Origin: Planctomycetota bacterium
GTDB taxonomy: Bacteria; Planctomycetota; UBA11346
Direction: 5' to 3'
DNA: 64,000 nt
NCBI GenBank assembly: GCA_014193115.1
Contig: BJHQ01000015.1
Location: forward strand, 58,362 to 122,361
The notes below the pieces were generated by a model. It saw only the letters and a list, made by a program, of their open reading frames with translations, searched no databases and had not been told where the DNA came from. Position numbers and translations under genes: made by a program. Positions 45,974 through 54,542 of the stretch are shown here, piece after piece (position 1 is the first letter of the stretch; every line of letters starts with the position of its first letter).

Positions 45974-46903
45974 TTACAGCGGAGAAACCAGTCCTTGATG
46001 GACTTCCTCTTCGAGTCGGAGAAGGTTCTCGTCGTTGGCGGGTATGACGATGTGGGCGATGCGTTTGGCCTCCTCCGGATCATCGAATACCTGAGTCCAG
46101 GTCACAAAGGTTCCTCCTTTGGCAGTTGGCATGAGTGCGATGGTCAACCGAAAGGCATGCGCCCCGTCATGCCGAACCACCACGCGATGCGGTGCATGAA
46201 TTTCTTCAAAGATGTTTTCGTTGGGATATTTGTGTCCGTTTGGCGCATGCATCACCAATGACCAGCGCCCACCCGGTGTGAAATGATAAACATGGAAAGT
46301 GTTGGTGAATCCCTTCGGTCCCCACCAGCGGGCCAAACGTTCAGGCTGGCTGATGGCGGCGAAAACCTGCTCGATTGATGCGGGTATCGCACGTTCACAG
46401 CGGAAGGTCGTCTGGTCCGTCGCTGAGGTGTTCCGACTGGATACATGTGCTTCGAGATTGGCAAGGTGTTGCTTACCGCCTTCGATAGCTCCGTAGCGTT
46501 CAACCACTTCGTCGCGTGCTTGCTTGGTCGGAAAGACGTGTCGCATGGTCACTGTGGTTCGCCCGTGTTCCTCGGTGAAGTCGACGGTGACGTTGAACGA
46601 CACATCCTTCTGGTCCTTGTCCCCACCATGTACATAGACCAGCCGACGCGGTGGATCGATTTCCACATAGCGGATCCAATTGGGATAGATGGTTCCGTCA
46701 GGATCGTGCATATCGAAAATCCAGATGCCGCCGGGACGCACATCAATCTGGTGAATGGTCGTGGTGAATCCGTTCGGTCCCCACCAAAGACCGACTTGGG
46801 CCGGATCGGTCCAAGCGGCCCAGACCAGGACGCGCGGCGCGGTGAAGGTGCGGCTGATGACGATGTCCCGATCCGAGGTGTCGGCGTCAGTTGATGGAAT
46901 CAT
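45974..46903 (-). CDS. Fused double SRPBCC/AHSA1-domain protein
   Basis: The 309-aa protein contains two tandem AHSA1-type START-like domains. Domain 1 (~15-155) has ISRTFTAPRVLVWAAWTDP and LWWGPNGFTTTIH. Domain 2 (~165-305) has CERAIPASIEQVFAAISQPERLARWWGPKGF. These domains bind hydrophobic ligands; in bacteria they are often co-encoded with ArsR regulators. The usual length is ~150 aa, so this is a fusion of two. The gene overlaps its ArsR by 17 nt. Confidence 0.88.
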   Translation of the reverse strand: MIPSTDADTSDRDIVISRTFTAPRVLVWAAWTDPAQVGLWWGPNGFTTTIHQIDVRPGGIWIFDMHDPDGTIYPNWIRYVEIDPPRRLVYVHGGDKDQKDVSFNVTVDFTEEHGRTTVTMRHVFPTKQARDEVVERYGAIEGGKQHLANLEAHVSSRNTSATDQTTFRCERAIPASIEQVFAAISQPERLARWWGPKGFTNTFHVYHFTPGGRWSLVMHAPNGHKYPNENIFEEIHAPHRVVVRHDGAHAFRLTIALMPTAKGGTFVTWTQVFDDPEEAKRIAHIVIPANDENLLRLEEEVHQGLVSPL

Positions 46904-47231
46904 GGCGGTCCTTTTGTTGGAGGTTCTGTAAATGCTTCTCGAGGCGATCAAAGCTTTCCTGCCAGTAGCGTTCAAAGGTTCCGATCCAATGCCGCACGGG
47001 TTGGAGAGCCACATGGTTGAGACGATACAGTCTGTGTTGGGCTTGTTTACGGACATGGACCAGGTCAACGCTTCGCAGGACATGGAGATGCTTCGATGCC
47101 AGTGGCTGGGAAATGCCGAGTCGGTCCACCAATTGACCAACGCCCTGCTCGCCATCGGCCAGCGCCCCGAGGATGCGGCGGCGCTGCGGTTCAGCGATGG
47201 CGGCGAACACGTCGATGGCGGCTCGGGGCAT
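46887..47231 (-). CDS. ArsR-family HTH regulator paired with SRPBCC protein
   Basis: The 114-aa winged helix protein has RRRILGALADGEQGVGQLVDR and LGISQPLASKHLHVLRSVDLV. No Cys metal site is visible, so it is the SRPBCC-linked, non-metal subgroup. It is translated first and overlaps the SRPBCC gene. It probably represses its own operon through the inverted repeat just upstream. Confidence 0.9.
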   Translation of the reverse strand: MPRAAIDVFAAIAEPQRRRILGALADGEQGVGQLVDRLGISQPLASKHLHVLRSVDLVHVRKQAQHRLYRLNHVALQPVRHWIGTFERYWQESFDRLEKHLQNLQQKDRHDSIN

Positions 47232-47238
47232 GATCGCC

Positions 47239-47262
47239 TATATATGAACCATTAGTTATATA
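47239..47262. promoter_or_regulatory. Candidate operator upstream of the ArsR/SRPBCC operon
   Basis: An AT-rich imperfect inverted repeat, TATATATGAAC-N5-GTTATATA, lies 8 bp upstream of the arsR-like start codon. Position and shape fit an autoregulatory site. The arms are offset by one base, so the call is tentative. Confidence 0.35.
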
Positions 47263-47399
47263 CAAGAGCCGGCTCGCGCCGACCCGGTTCCGGAAATCGA
47301 GGATCTGGTCAGGAACGCTCTTCGGAGTTCCTGCTATCATCAGACACTCGATGCATCGCCGGATGGTGAGCTCGGAATCCGGCTGGCTTGGTCTGTCGC

Positions 47400-47690
47400 G
47401 GCGCTCGGCGGGCCTCTCCGTCGAGCCTTCCGGGTGGCGTGGGCGCGCAGCGTCTTCGTGGCCGATGACGAGCAGACAGCACGTCGGTATGCCGGCCAGC
47501 CAGGTACCAACTCGCATCCATGGGGATGGTTCCGGAATTCCACGGTCACCAACGTCTCGCCCATCTCGGGCTGGGCATCTCAGCGCCACGTGTAGACCAG
47601 TCGGCGGCCCGGCACCACCTCAAGGAACTCGCCGCTGCCGAATGTACACGTCGGCTTGGTGATGTGACGCATGCCGAGGCGGAAACGTCT
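47400..47690 (-). pseudogene. Decayed SRPBCC/AHSA1 gene fragment
   Basis: Minus-strand frames contain AHSA1 pieces in the right order but in different frames: GEFLEVVPGRRLVYTWR (~47582-47632), then MGETLVTVEFRNHPHGCEL (~47505-47564). These correspond to adjacent strands of one SRPBCC domain, broken by a stop and a frameshift. No intact ORF is left. It is probably a former neighbour or third member of the SRPBCC group just to the left. The rest of 47263-47735 shows no gene. Confidence 0.55.
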
Positions 47691-47735
47691 CGGCTGCGAG
47701 CAGGGTGACCCGGGATGGGGTCGACTCCAACAGAT

Positions 47736-47748
47736 ATGGTGTTACCAT
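47736..47748. promoter_or_regulatory. Palindrome ATGGT-GTT-ACCAT, possible toxin-antitoxin operator
   Basis: A perfect 5-bp inverted repeat with a 3-bp spacer ends 8 bp before the probable toxin start codon. Ribbon-helix-helix antitoxins often bind such short palindromes. Also read as a coding extension if an earlier ATG (47736) is used. Confidence 0.35.
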
Positions 47749-47756
47749 TACTGTCC

Positions 47757-48029
47757 ATGCCGACGCAGTTCCTCTGGGACACCCGCCCTGGCCGGAACGT
47801 GGACCATGTCGTCGCTCACGGAATGACCACTGACCTTTGGGAAACCGTCTACCACCGAGCGGCCCGTACCGCCCGAGATAAGGACGACGAGACGATCACC
47901 ATTGCCGAAGGGAGGCATAGCCGCCAATGGTACCGCATCATCTACACTGAGCAGAGCGACGGAACGGTCGTGCCGTTGTCCATCTTCCCCATCACCGGTT
48001 TCCCAATCGAGCGGCGCGCCCTGCGCTGA
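47757..48029 (+). CDS. Putative BrnT-like toxin of a type II TA pair
   Basis: This ~90-aa basic protein has the layout of BrnT (RelE-like fold): an N-terminal 'FLWDTRPGRNVDHVVAHGM', an acidic middle, a 'GRHSRQWYRIIYTEQ' strand and a C-terminal 'PLSIFPITGF'. It is followed 6 bp later by a DNA-binding partner, and the toxin-first order matches brnTA. The start is uncertain (ATG 47736 or 47757). The match is by pattern and not close, so the toxin function is an inference. Confidence 0.6.
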   Translation: MPTQFLWDTRPGRNVDHVVAHGMTTDLWETVYHRAARTARDKDDETITIAEGRHSRQWYRIIYTEQSDGTVVPLSIFPITGFPIERRALR

Positions 48030-48035
48030 GCCATC

Positions 48036-48371
48036 ATGACCCGCAAACCTGTCCCCGAAATGACCAAGACCGAATACCAGGCGTTCGTGCGCCGACTGGA
48101 GAAGCGCCATGGACCGGAAAAGACCTGGAACGATTTGCCTGTCATCCGCAAGCCCGGCCGTCCCGCCAAGGGCGTGAAGTCCGCTCCGCTGCGCCCGCGT
48201 TCGGTGAAGTTGCCGCAAAAGGTCTGGAAGACCCTGGCCGATGCGGCCAAGCGCCACGGCGTGACCGCCAGCGGGGTGGTCGCCGGCTTGGTGCTGCAAG
48301 CCACCTTTCAGGATGATCTGGATGGAGCCATCGATGGGTTGATCGGTCGTGGCATCCTGACGCCTGCCTGA
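48036..48371 (+). CDS. Putative antitoxin (BrnA/ribbon-helix-helix-like)
   Basis: The 111-aa basic protein has a Lys/Arg/Pro-rich N-terminal half and a C-terminal region reading 'RSVKLPQKVWKTLADAAKRHGVTASGVVAGLVLQAT'-like in two parts, a beta strand followed by two helices as in CopG/RHH DNA-binding folds. The gene lies 6 bp after the toxin-like gene. It would neutralise the toxin and repress the operon. No close family recognised. Confidence 0.6.
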   Translation: MTRKPVPEMTKTEYQAFVRRLEKRHGPEKTWNDLPVIRKPGRPAKGVKSAPLRPRSVKLPQKVWKTLADAAKRHGVTASGVVAGLVLQATFQDDLDGAIDGLIGRGILTPA

Positions 48372-48401
48372 TGATGGAGCGCACCTGCTCGGTTCCCAAC
48401 G

Positions 48402-49100
48402 ATGATCCGGACCTTCACAACCACCCTATTGATCGCTCTAGCCTTGTGCTTTGCTTCTGAGCCAACCGTGGCCACATCGACTATCGCCAATGCCGAGATC
48501 CTGACGATCACGGTCCCGTCCAGTTGGATGCCTTCGATTATCCGCGCTGTCGACCGTGACGCTTTCCTCGCTCAGCCTGACCGCCTGCTCATGAATGGCG
48601 GCTACTTCAACAACGAACACGAGCCGGACGGATTGGTCATCACCGGCAGTACGACCTGGGGTAAGCTCCGTGACGACACGCCCTATTCGGGCTTCGTGTG
48701 GGCCGATCCTGCCGGAAAGATGCACATCGAGCGGCGCGCCAAGCCACCTGATGCACCGGCTTGGGCGATCCAATCCGGTCCTTTGCTAGTCGAAGGCGGC
48801 AAATCCGGCATCAATAGGTCCCTGAATGTAGCTCCGCGCTCGGTGTTGGCGCTCAAGGGCAGCGACCTTCTGGTGGTGAGGACGGAAAGCGTCGGACTCA
48901 AAGAGTTGTCCGATGCACTGGTCGCCGCTGGGGTTGAGATGGCGATGAATCTGGATGGTGGACCCTCCGCCGATCTTCGGATGCGGATCGGCGGTGTGGT
49001 GACCGATCGGCCCGGCAAGGCGGTGACACCATATTTTCTCGGGTTCACGCCACCTCTTTCCCGTTTATCAAATGGGAAAAGCCGCAATGCAGATCCGTAG
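48402..49100 (+). CDS. Secreted phosphodiester glycosidase (NAGPA-like) protein
   Basis: The 232-aa protein starts with a signal peptide (MIRTFTTTLLIALALCFASE). Family motifs are LLMNGGYFNNEHEPDGLVI, AIQSGPLLVEGG and MNLDGGPSA, as in NAGPA/DUF2233 enzymes that release N-acetylglucosamine from phosphodiesters, and in related exopolysaccharide proteins. It may be co-transcribed with the TA pair (31-bp gap), though function gives no link. Substrate unknown. Confidence 0.85.
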   Translation: MIRTFTTTLLIALALCFASEPTVATSTIANAEILTITVPSSWMPSIIRAVDRDAFLAQPDRLLMNGGYFNNEHEPDGLVITGSTTWGKLRDDTPYSGFVWADPAGKMHIERRAKPPDAPAWAIQSGPLLVEGGKSGINRSLNVAPRSVLALKGSDLLVVRTESVGLKELSDALVAAGVEMAMNLDGGPSADLRMRIGGVVTDRPGKAVTPYFLGFTPPLSRLSNGKSRNADP

Positions 49101-49483
49101 ATCGGTCGCCCACGAAAGGCCGGTCCTGACGCCATCCCTTGGAAGCATCGCTCCCGCCAGAGCAACAGATCCTCGCCGGGCGGTCCCTGGCATCTGGTGC
49201 TGGAGCCACATTTCCTGACAGCTGCGAATACCGCTCGGGTGAGCCGGGATTGGAGAGCATGATCCGGATGGCTGGGACCGAGACCGGAGGGCATGGTACG
49301 GGCCACGGAGACCACCTTGCGCCCGACCTTCCTTCCTCTGTTCATAACCACTGCCGCTCTCACGGTCCTGGCCGGGGTCGGCCACCTGTCATTTTTAGAG
49401 GATCCCGCCGTCCAGCGCTCCCTGCTGTCGGCGGTGGTGCCATGATCCGGGACAGGGCTTCCCCACCGGCAGAGGAGGGCATC
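49101..49483. other. Intergenic stretch without a recognised gene
   Basis: About 380 bp lie between the phosphodiester glycosidase and the Ada gene. Both strands have open frames with Arg/Gly/Ser-rich translations that resemble nothing known. No hairpin or RNA motif stands out. Confidence 0.35.
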
Positions 49484-50536
49484 GTGGCCAACATGGCGAT
49501 CCCGCCCGAGGCCGAGGCCCTGGCGGCAATCCGTGCCCGTGATGTCGCCGCGGACGGTACCTTCGTGTACGGGGTGGGCACGACGGGCGTGTGCTGCCGG
49601 CCCTCGTGCCCGTCCCGGGCGGCGCGGCCCGAACGGATCCGCCTTTTCCCTGACCGCGAGGCGGCCATTGCCGCCGGGTTCCGGCCCTGTCGTCGCTGCG
49701 ACGCCCGCCCGGTGGCGTCCGAGCCGGCCCTGGTCCGGGTGCTGGAGCATCTGCGCCACCACGCTGACCGTCCGGTTCCACTGGCCGAGCTCGCAGCCCT
49801 CGCCGGGTGGAGCCCGGCCCATCTCCAGCGGCGCTTCACCCGCGCGTTCGGCTGCTCGCCGAAACGCTGGCAGACCGCCTGGCGCGAACGCCGCCTGCGT
49901 GAGGGCCTGCGCGACGGTGGCGGGATCGCGGCGGCCTCCGCCGGGGCAGGTTACGGCTCTGGCAGCCGGCTGTACGAACAGGCCGCGGAACGTCTCGGCA
50001 TGACTCCGGGTCGCTATGCCCGCGGCGGCGCCGGCGAGACCATCGCCTGGGCGGTGACCGACACAGCTGTCGGGCACGCCTTGGTGGCCGCTACCCACCG
50101 CGGTGTGTGCTTCGTGGCCCTTGGCGACGACCCGGCCGGATTGGAGGCGGACCTGAGAGCGGAGTTCCCGGCAGCAGCCCTGGTGGCGATGCCCGAGCGC
50201 AACCGTTCCGCCTTTGTCGCTTGGATGGACGCGGTCACCACCGCCGCCGCCGGCCGGCCGGCAGGGGCCCCGGCCCTGGATGTGCGCGGCACCCCGTTCC
50301 AGCTGCGGGTGTGGGAGCTGCTGCGTACCATCCCGCCGGGCGAGACCTGGAGCTACACCCGTCTGGCCACGGCCCTGGGTCTGCCCCGTGGCGCTCGTGC
50401 CGTTGCGACGGCCTGCGCCGCGAACCGCATCGCCCTGCTCATCCCCTGCCACCGGGTGGTGCGCGGCGACGGCACCCTGGCCGGCTACCGTTGGGGTTCC
50501 AGGCGGAAAGCGGCCCTTTTAGCGGCGGAAGCATGA
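49484..50536 (+). CDS. ada: Ada-type bifunctional regulator/O6-alkylguanine-DNA alkyltransferase
   Basis: The 350-aa protein has three parts. First is an Ada zinc domain (GVCCRPSCPSR then FRPCRRC, four Cys), whose Cys accepts methyl from phosphotriesters. An AraC-type HTH follows (PVPLAELAALAGWSPAHLQRRF). The C-terminal alkyltransferase has the active site IPCHRVV and a GYRWG segment. GTG at 49484 has a strong AGGAGGG ribosome site ~5 bp upstream, whereas the ATGs at 49442 and 49493 do not. It is probably self-inducing on alkylation damage, as in E. coli; no ada box was identified. Confidence 0.92.
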   Translation: MANMAIPPEAEALAAIRARDVAADGTFVYGVGTTGVCCRPSCPSRAARPERIRLFPDREAAIAAGFRPCRRCDARPVASEPALVRVLEHLRHHADRPVPLAELAALAGWSPAHLQRRFTRAFGCSPKRWQTAWRERRLREGLRDGGGIAAASAGAGYGSGSRLYEQAAERLGMTPGRYARGGAGETIAWAVTDTAVGHALVAATHRGVCFVALGDDPAGLEADLRAEFPAAALVAMPERNRSAFVAWMDAVTTAAAGRPAGAPALDVRGTPFQLRVWELLRTIPPGETWSYTRLATALGLPRGARAVATACAANRIALLIPCHRVVRGDGTLAGYRWGSRRKAALLAAEA

Positions 50537-50777
50537 ACCGCCCGGACTGGGCATGACCGAGCTGGCGCTCTTGCAGACCTGGAACCCGGACCAGGGCGCT
50601 CCGCACTTTCGGAGCCGCGTCGTCATGGAACGGCACGGTTTCGGCCTGGGCGGTCATCATGCGGTGATTTTTGGTGGAACTGCTGGTTGTTGAGCAGGTT
50701 TGGAGCTGGGATGGATTATAGAGCGGTTTGCACCGAGCTCGAAGGACTCGTCAGTTGACTGCGTCAGCGGAATTATA

Positions 50778-50791
50778 TCGTTTATTTACGA
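50778..50791. promoter_or_regulatory. ArsR operator 1 (TCGT-N6-ACGA)
   Basis: The inverted repeat TCGT-TTATTT-ACGA overlaps the A of the arsR start codon. The same arms and spacing recur in front of acr3 (51153-51166). The match of the two sites in one operon supports a common repressor. Confidence 0.6.
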
Positions 50792-51126
50792 TGAAAGAGA
50801 TCCCCTGTACCCCTGGGGCCTGCGCCCCAGATCGCAAGCCGAATCCACTGCCGCTGGGTGACGAGGAGCAGGAACTCGCCGACCTGGCTAAGGCCCTCGG
50901 CCATCCGGCCCGGGTGCGGATCCTCAAGATTCTGATCGATAAGAACGCCTGTATCTGCGGCGATATCGTCGAGGCGATTCCCCTCGCGCAATCGACCGTC
51001 TCCCAGCACCTCAAGCAATTGCAGGAGGCCGGCTTGATCCAGGGCGAGATCGACGGACCCCGGGTGTGTTACTGCATCGATGCGGCCCGACTCAAGCGCC
51101 TCAAAGTGCTGATTGCCAGCCTGTGA
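50791..51126 (+). CDS. arsR: Arsenic-responsive repressor ArsR
   Basis: This 111-aa winged HTH protein has [20 protein letters not shown] and [20 protein letters not shown]. Cys pairs lie at the N-terminus (CTPGAC) and in the alpha-3 region (ACICGDI), the typical As(III) ligands. It should leave DNA on binding arsenite and derepress the operon acr3-arsC-sigma-arsM. The start codon overlaps operator 1. Confidence 0.93.
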   Translation: MKEIPCTPGACAPDRKPNPLPLGDEEQELADLAKALGHPARVRILKILIDKNACICGDIVEAIPLAQSTVSQHLKQLQEAGLIQGEIDGPRVCYCIDAARLKRLKVLIASL

Positions 51127-51152
51127 ACCGGATTGTTTCATGCCCATAACTA

Positions 51153-51166
51153 TCGTATATCGACGA
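51153..51166. promoter_or_regulatory. ArsR operator 2 (TCGT-N6-ACGA)
   Basis: TCGT-ATATCG-ACGA is centred 15 bp upstream of the acr3 start, in the 48-bp arsR-acr3 gap. Arms and spacing are identical to operator 1. It suggests an internal, separately repressed promoter for the efflux gene. Confidence 0.55.
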
Positions 51167-51174
51167 ATTACACA

Positions 51175-52278
51175 ATGACAGGCCAGCAACCCCGCCTCTC
51201 CTTCCTCGACCGCTACCTGACCCTGTGGATCTTCCTCGCCATGGGTCTCGGGCTAGCGCTGGGGCACTTCGTTCCGCAGATCGGCCAAGGCATCAACGGC
51301 CTCGTCGTCGGCACGACCTCGATCCCCATCGCCATCGGCCTGATCCTGATGATGTACCCGCCCTTGGCCAAGGTGCGCTACGAAGAGATGCACCGCGTCT
51401 TCAAGGACTGGAAGGTCCTTGGCCTGTCGCTGGCGCAGAACTGGCTGATCGGGCCGGTGCTGATGTTCGCCCTGGCGCTGATCTTCCTGCACGATCGCCC
51501 GGAGTTCATGCAGGGCCTCATCCTGGTCGGCCTCGCCCGCTGCATCGCGATGGTCATCGTGTGGAACGACCTCGCCCAGGGTGACAGCGAGTACTGCGCT
51601 GGCCTGGTCGCCTTCAACGCGATCTTCCAGGTGCTGTTTTTCGCGGTTTATGCCTGGTTTTTCCTGCTCATCGCGCCGGGGTGGTTCGGCGTGCAGGGCG
51701 TGGCGGTCAACATCACCATGGCCGACATAGCCCTGTCGGTATTCATCTACCTCGGCATTCCATTCCTCGCCGGCATGCTCACCCGCTTCGCCCTGGTGAA
51801 CGCCAAGGGCAAGGCCTGGTACCACGACCGCTTCATCCCGAAGATCAGCCCGATCACGTTGATCGCGCTGCTATTCACCATCGTGGTGATGTTCTCGCTC
51901 CAAGGCGAGCGGATCATCAGTCAGCCGCTGGATGTCGTGCGGATCGCGATCCCACTGCTTCTTTATTTCGGCATCATGTTCCTGACCTCGTTCTGGATGG
52001 CGCGCAAGGCCGGCGCCAGCTACGCGATCAGCGCGACCCTGTCCTTCACCGCCGCTGGCAACAACTTCGAGTTGGCCATCGCCGTGGCGCTGGCGACCTT
52101 TGGCATCGCCCACGGCGCGGCCTTTGCCGCCATCATCGGCCCGCTCGCCGAAGTGCCGGCGCTCATCGGCTTGGTCACGGTGGCCTTCTGGCTCAAACGT
52201 CGCTGGTGGCCGGGCGAACCGGCCAGCATCGCTTCAGTCGCTCCGTGCCCTGCCTGCGATCCCCCTGCAACCCGCTGA
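51175..52278 (+). CDS. acr3: Arsenite efflux pump Acr3
   Basis: The 367-aa protein has ten hydrophobic helices and belongs to the BART superfamily (bile/arsenite/riboflavin). It contains the Acr3 signature around [18 protein letters not shown] and the conserved TM4 region [17 protein letters not shown], whose Cys is essential in the family. It expels As(III) using proton motive force. The start ATG at 51175 lies after operator 2. It is often annotated arsB. Confidence 0.95.
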   Translation: MTGQQPRLSFLDRYLTLWIFLAMGLGLALGHFVPQIGQGINGLVVGTTSIPIAIGLILMMYPPLAKVRYEEMHRVFKDWKVLGLSLAQNWLIGPVLMFALALIFLHDRPEFMQGLILVGLARCIAMVIVWNDLAQGDSEYCAGLVAFNAIFQVLFFAVYAWFFLLIAPGWFGVQGVAVNITMADIALSVFIYLGIPFLAGMLTRFALVNAKGKAWYHDRFIPKISPITLIALLFTIVVMFSLQGERIISQPLDVVRIAIPLLLYFGIMFLTSFWMARKAGASYAISATLSFTAAGNNFELAIAVALATFGIAHGAAFAAIIGPLAEVPALIGLVTVAFWLKRRWWPGEPASIASVAPCPACDPPATR

Positions 52279-52287
52279 AAGACCGTC

Positions 52288-52731
52288 ATGTCCAAAAAGA
52301 AGATTCTCTTCCTGTGCACCGGGAATTCCTGCCGCTCGCAAATGGGCGAGGCCTGGACCCGGGCCATGAAATCCGACCACTATGAGGCGTTTTCGGCCGG
52401 CACCATCGCCAAGGGCCTCAATCCGAAGATGGTCCAGGTGATGAAGGAAGTCGGCATCGACCCGACCATCCACCAGACGTCGAAGACGCTGAAGAGCGTG
52501 CTCGACGCCGACGTGAAACTTGACCTGGTCATCACCGTCTGCGGCCACGCCCATGAGACCTGCCCGATCTTCCCGGGTGGGAAGACCACGGTCGTGCACG
52601 TCGGCTTCGAGGATCCACCCGAACTTGAGAAGACCGCCAAGACGCCGGAGGAGGCCCTGGACCAGTACCGCCGGGTTCGCGACCAGATCCGCGACTTCGT
52701 TGCGGGCCTGCCGGGCAGCCTGCCGTGCTGA
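52288..52731 (+). CDS. arsC: Arsenate reductase ArsC (thioredoxin-coupled, LMW-phosphatase type)
   Basis: The 147-aa protein has the P-loop LCTGNSCRSQMGEAW (nucleophilic Cys and Arg) and the redox Cys pair VCGHAHETCP, which matches the thioredoxin-dependent class (S. aureus pI258 type). It reduces As(V) to As(III) for export by Acr3. The gene is 9 bp downstream of acr3. Confidence 0.95.
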   Translation: MSKKKILFLCTGNSCRSQMGEAWTRAMKSDHYEAFSAGTIAKGLNPKMVQVMKEVGIDPTIHQTSKTLKSVLDADVKLDLVITVCGHAHETCPIFPGGKTTVVHVGFEDPPELEKTAKTPEEALDQYRRVRDQIRDFVAGLPGSLPC

Positions 52732-52784
52732 AAACCCGGCATCCAAACCGGTGCCGTCTGCGTCTAGCTGATCGAGGAGCACCC

Positions 52785-53348
52785 ATGACCACCTGCGAAC
52801 TCGAAGCATCCTGGACCGCCGTCGAAGCCACCGTGCGGGGCTACCTGCATCGCCGGCTCGGCGGCGACGATGCAACCGCTGATGACCTGATACAGGAGGT
52901 GTTTCTGCGCATGCGCCGAGGACTGGAGGGCCTGCGGGCCGTCAGCAGCCTGGGTCCATGGGTATCGCGGATCGCCCGCAGCGTACTGATCGACCACCTG
53001 CGGCGGCAAGGTCGTGACGTTTCCATGCCGGGCGTGATGACCGCTGCTCCCATGGAAGACGCCGACGATCGGGCGGCAATCGCGGCATTTCTGAAATCCG
53101 AAGTGGACAACCTGCCAGCCCATGAGGCTGCCGCCATCCGCTTGGTCGATCTGCACGGAGTCGCGCCAACCGCCGCCGCTGAGCAGATCGGCATCGGCCT
53201 GCCGGCATTGAAGGCACGCCTGCGTCGCGGGCGGCAGCACCTGCGCCAAGCCATCGACCGTTGCTGCGTAGTCGCTCTCGATGCCCGCGGCCGACCGACC
53301 GATTGCGAGCCGCACCGTGGAACAGCCGGTTGCCCGTTTTGCGCCTGA
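52785..53348 (+). CDS. RNA polymerase ECF-type sigma factor (SigZ-like) in the ars operon
   Basis: The 187-aa protein has region 2 (DDLIQEVFLRMRRGLEGL) and region 4 (AAIRLVDLHGVAPTAAAEQIG). The C-terminus has a Cys-rich tail (DRCCVV, DCEPH, GCPFCA), which could sense metalloids. Some related sigma factors (SigZ) lack an anti-sigma and are paired with ars or metal genes. No anti-sigma gene is adjacent. A GAGGAG ribosome site precedes ATG 52785. Its target promoters are unknown. Confidence 0.88.
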   Translation: MTTCELEASWTAVEATVRGYLHRRLGGDDATADDLIQEVFLRMRRGLEGLRAVSSLGPWVSRIARSVLIDHLRRQGRDVSMPGVMTAAPMEDADDRAAIAAFLKSEVDNLPAHEAAAIRLVDLHGVAPTAAAEQIGIGLPALKARLRRGRQHLRQAIDRCCVVALDARGRPTDCEPHRGTAGCPFCA

Positions 53349-53385
53349 TCCTTTCCTCACCTTTCTCACCACCTCGGAGCCCACC

Positions 53386-54252
53386 ATGACCTACGACGAC
53401 ATCCGCACCACCGTCCGTGACCAATACGGCGCCATGGCTCGCGCTGGTTCCTCGTGTTGCGGACCATCCACCAACGGCTGCTGTGCGCCGGCCGCTGATC
53501 CCACAGCCCTGGCAGAAGCCATCGGCTATGACGCCAGCGAACTGGCCCGGATCCTGCCCGAAGGCGCCAATCTGGGCCTGTCCTGCGGCAATCCCGGCGC
53601 GATCGCCGCACTCACCCCTGGCGAGATCGTTCTCGACCTGGGCAGCGGCGCCGGCTTCGATGCCTTCCTCTGCGGCCCCAAGGTCGGCGCCACCGGCCGG
53701 GTCATCGGCGTCGACATGACTCCGGACATGTTGTCCAAGGCACGCGGCAACCTGGCCGGTTACACCCGGCGCACCGGCCTTGCCAACGTCGAGTTCCGCA
53801 TGGGCGAGATCGAGCACCTGCCGGTCGCAGATGCCAGCGTCGACGTGGTGATCTCGAACTGCGTGATCAACCTTTCCCCTGACAAACCGCAAGTCTGGCG
53901 CGAGATCTTCCGGGTGCTCAAACCCGGCGGACGGGTCGCCGTGAGCGACATGGTGCTGCTGAGACCCCTGCCCGAAGGCATCCAGGCGGCGGTCGAGGCC
54001 TACGTCGGCTGCATCGCCGGGGCGTCTCTCCTAGAAGACCTGCGGGCGATGTTGACCGCCGCCGGACTGGTGCGGCTCGAACTCATCGCCAAATCCGCCT
54101 ACGTCGCCACCCTGAGCGCCAACGACGATCCGCTCTACCGCGAAGTCCAGTCGGCCCTACCGGCCGGCACAACCCCGGCGGACTTCATTACCAGTATGGA
54201 CATCTCGGCGATCAAACCGGGCGCCTGCTGCACCCCTGGCTGCTGCACTTGA
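53386..54252 (+). CDS. arsM: Arsenite S-adenosylmethionine methyltransferase ArsM
   Basis: The 288-aa protein has SAM motif I (VLDLGSGAGFDAF), motif post-I (IGVDMT) and the ArsM cysteines: the N-terminal SSCCG and GCCAP pairs, SCGNPGA, and NCVINLSPDK with Cys, plus VGCIAGA. The C-terminus ends in CCTPGCCT, a metalloid-binding-like tail. ArsM makes methylated, volatile arsenicals. It is the last gene of the arsR-acr3-arsC-sigma-arsM operon. Confidence 0.95.
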   Translation: MTYDDIRTTVRDQYGAMARAGSSCCGPSTNGCCAPAADPTALAEAIGYDASELARILPEGANLGLSCGNPGAIAALTPGEIVLDLGSGAGFDAFLCGPKVGATGRVIGVDMTPDMLSKARGNLAGYTRRTGLANVEFRMGEIEHLPVADASVDVVISNCVINLSPDKPQVWREIFRVLKPGGRVAVSDMVLLRPLPEGIQAAVEAYVGCIAGASLLEDLRAMLTAAGLVRLELIAKSAYVATLSANDDPLYREVQSALPAGTTPADFITSMDISAIKPGACCTPGCCT

Positions 54253-54295
54253 AGGCGCTGGTCCGCCTTCCGGGCAGGAGACCAACTGTGGACAT

Positions 54296-54331
54296 CCCGT
54301 CCTGTTCGTCTGCATCCGCAACAGCGCTCGT
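54296..54331 (+). pseudogene. Remnant of a second ArsC/LMW-phosphatase gene
   Basis: The translation PVLFVCIRNSAR is the P-loop opening of an LMW-PTP-type ArsC (consensus VLFVCxxNSAR), but the frame continues into unrelated residues. It lies 44 bp after arsM. It is a short truncated relic. The rest of 54253-54542 holds no gene. Confidence 0.45.
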
Positions 54332-54542
54332 TTTGCCAATTGGCCATCCACTGCGACCAGTTGCTGCGGTCCGGGGCGGCGTGACTCGCTAATGGGGTTC
54401 TACAAGTTTGACCGTTTAATGCGCGCATTCATCGGTTACCATGGTCGACAGCCAATGCTACCGGTTGGCAAGAAGCGTTGATCTGCTTTTTGCGTATTAT
54501 TCAGTTTGAACATCCACACACGACGCCAAGATATCCCCGATC

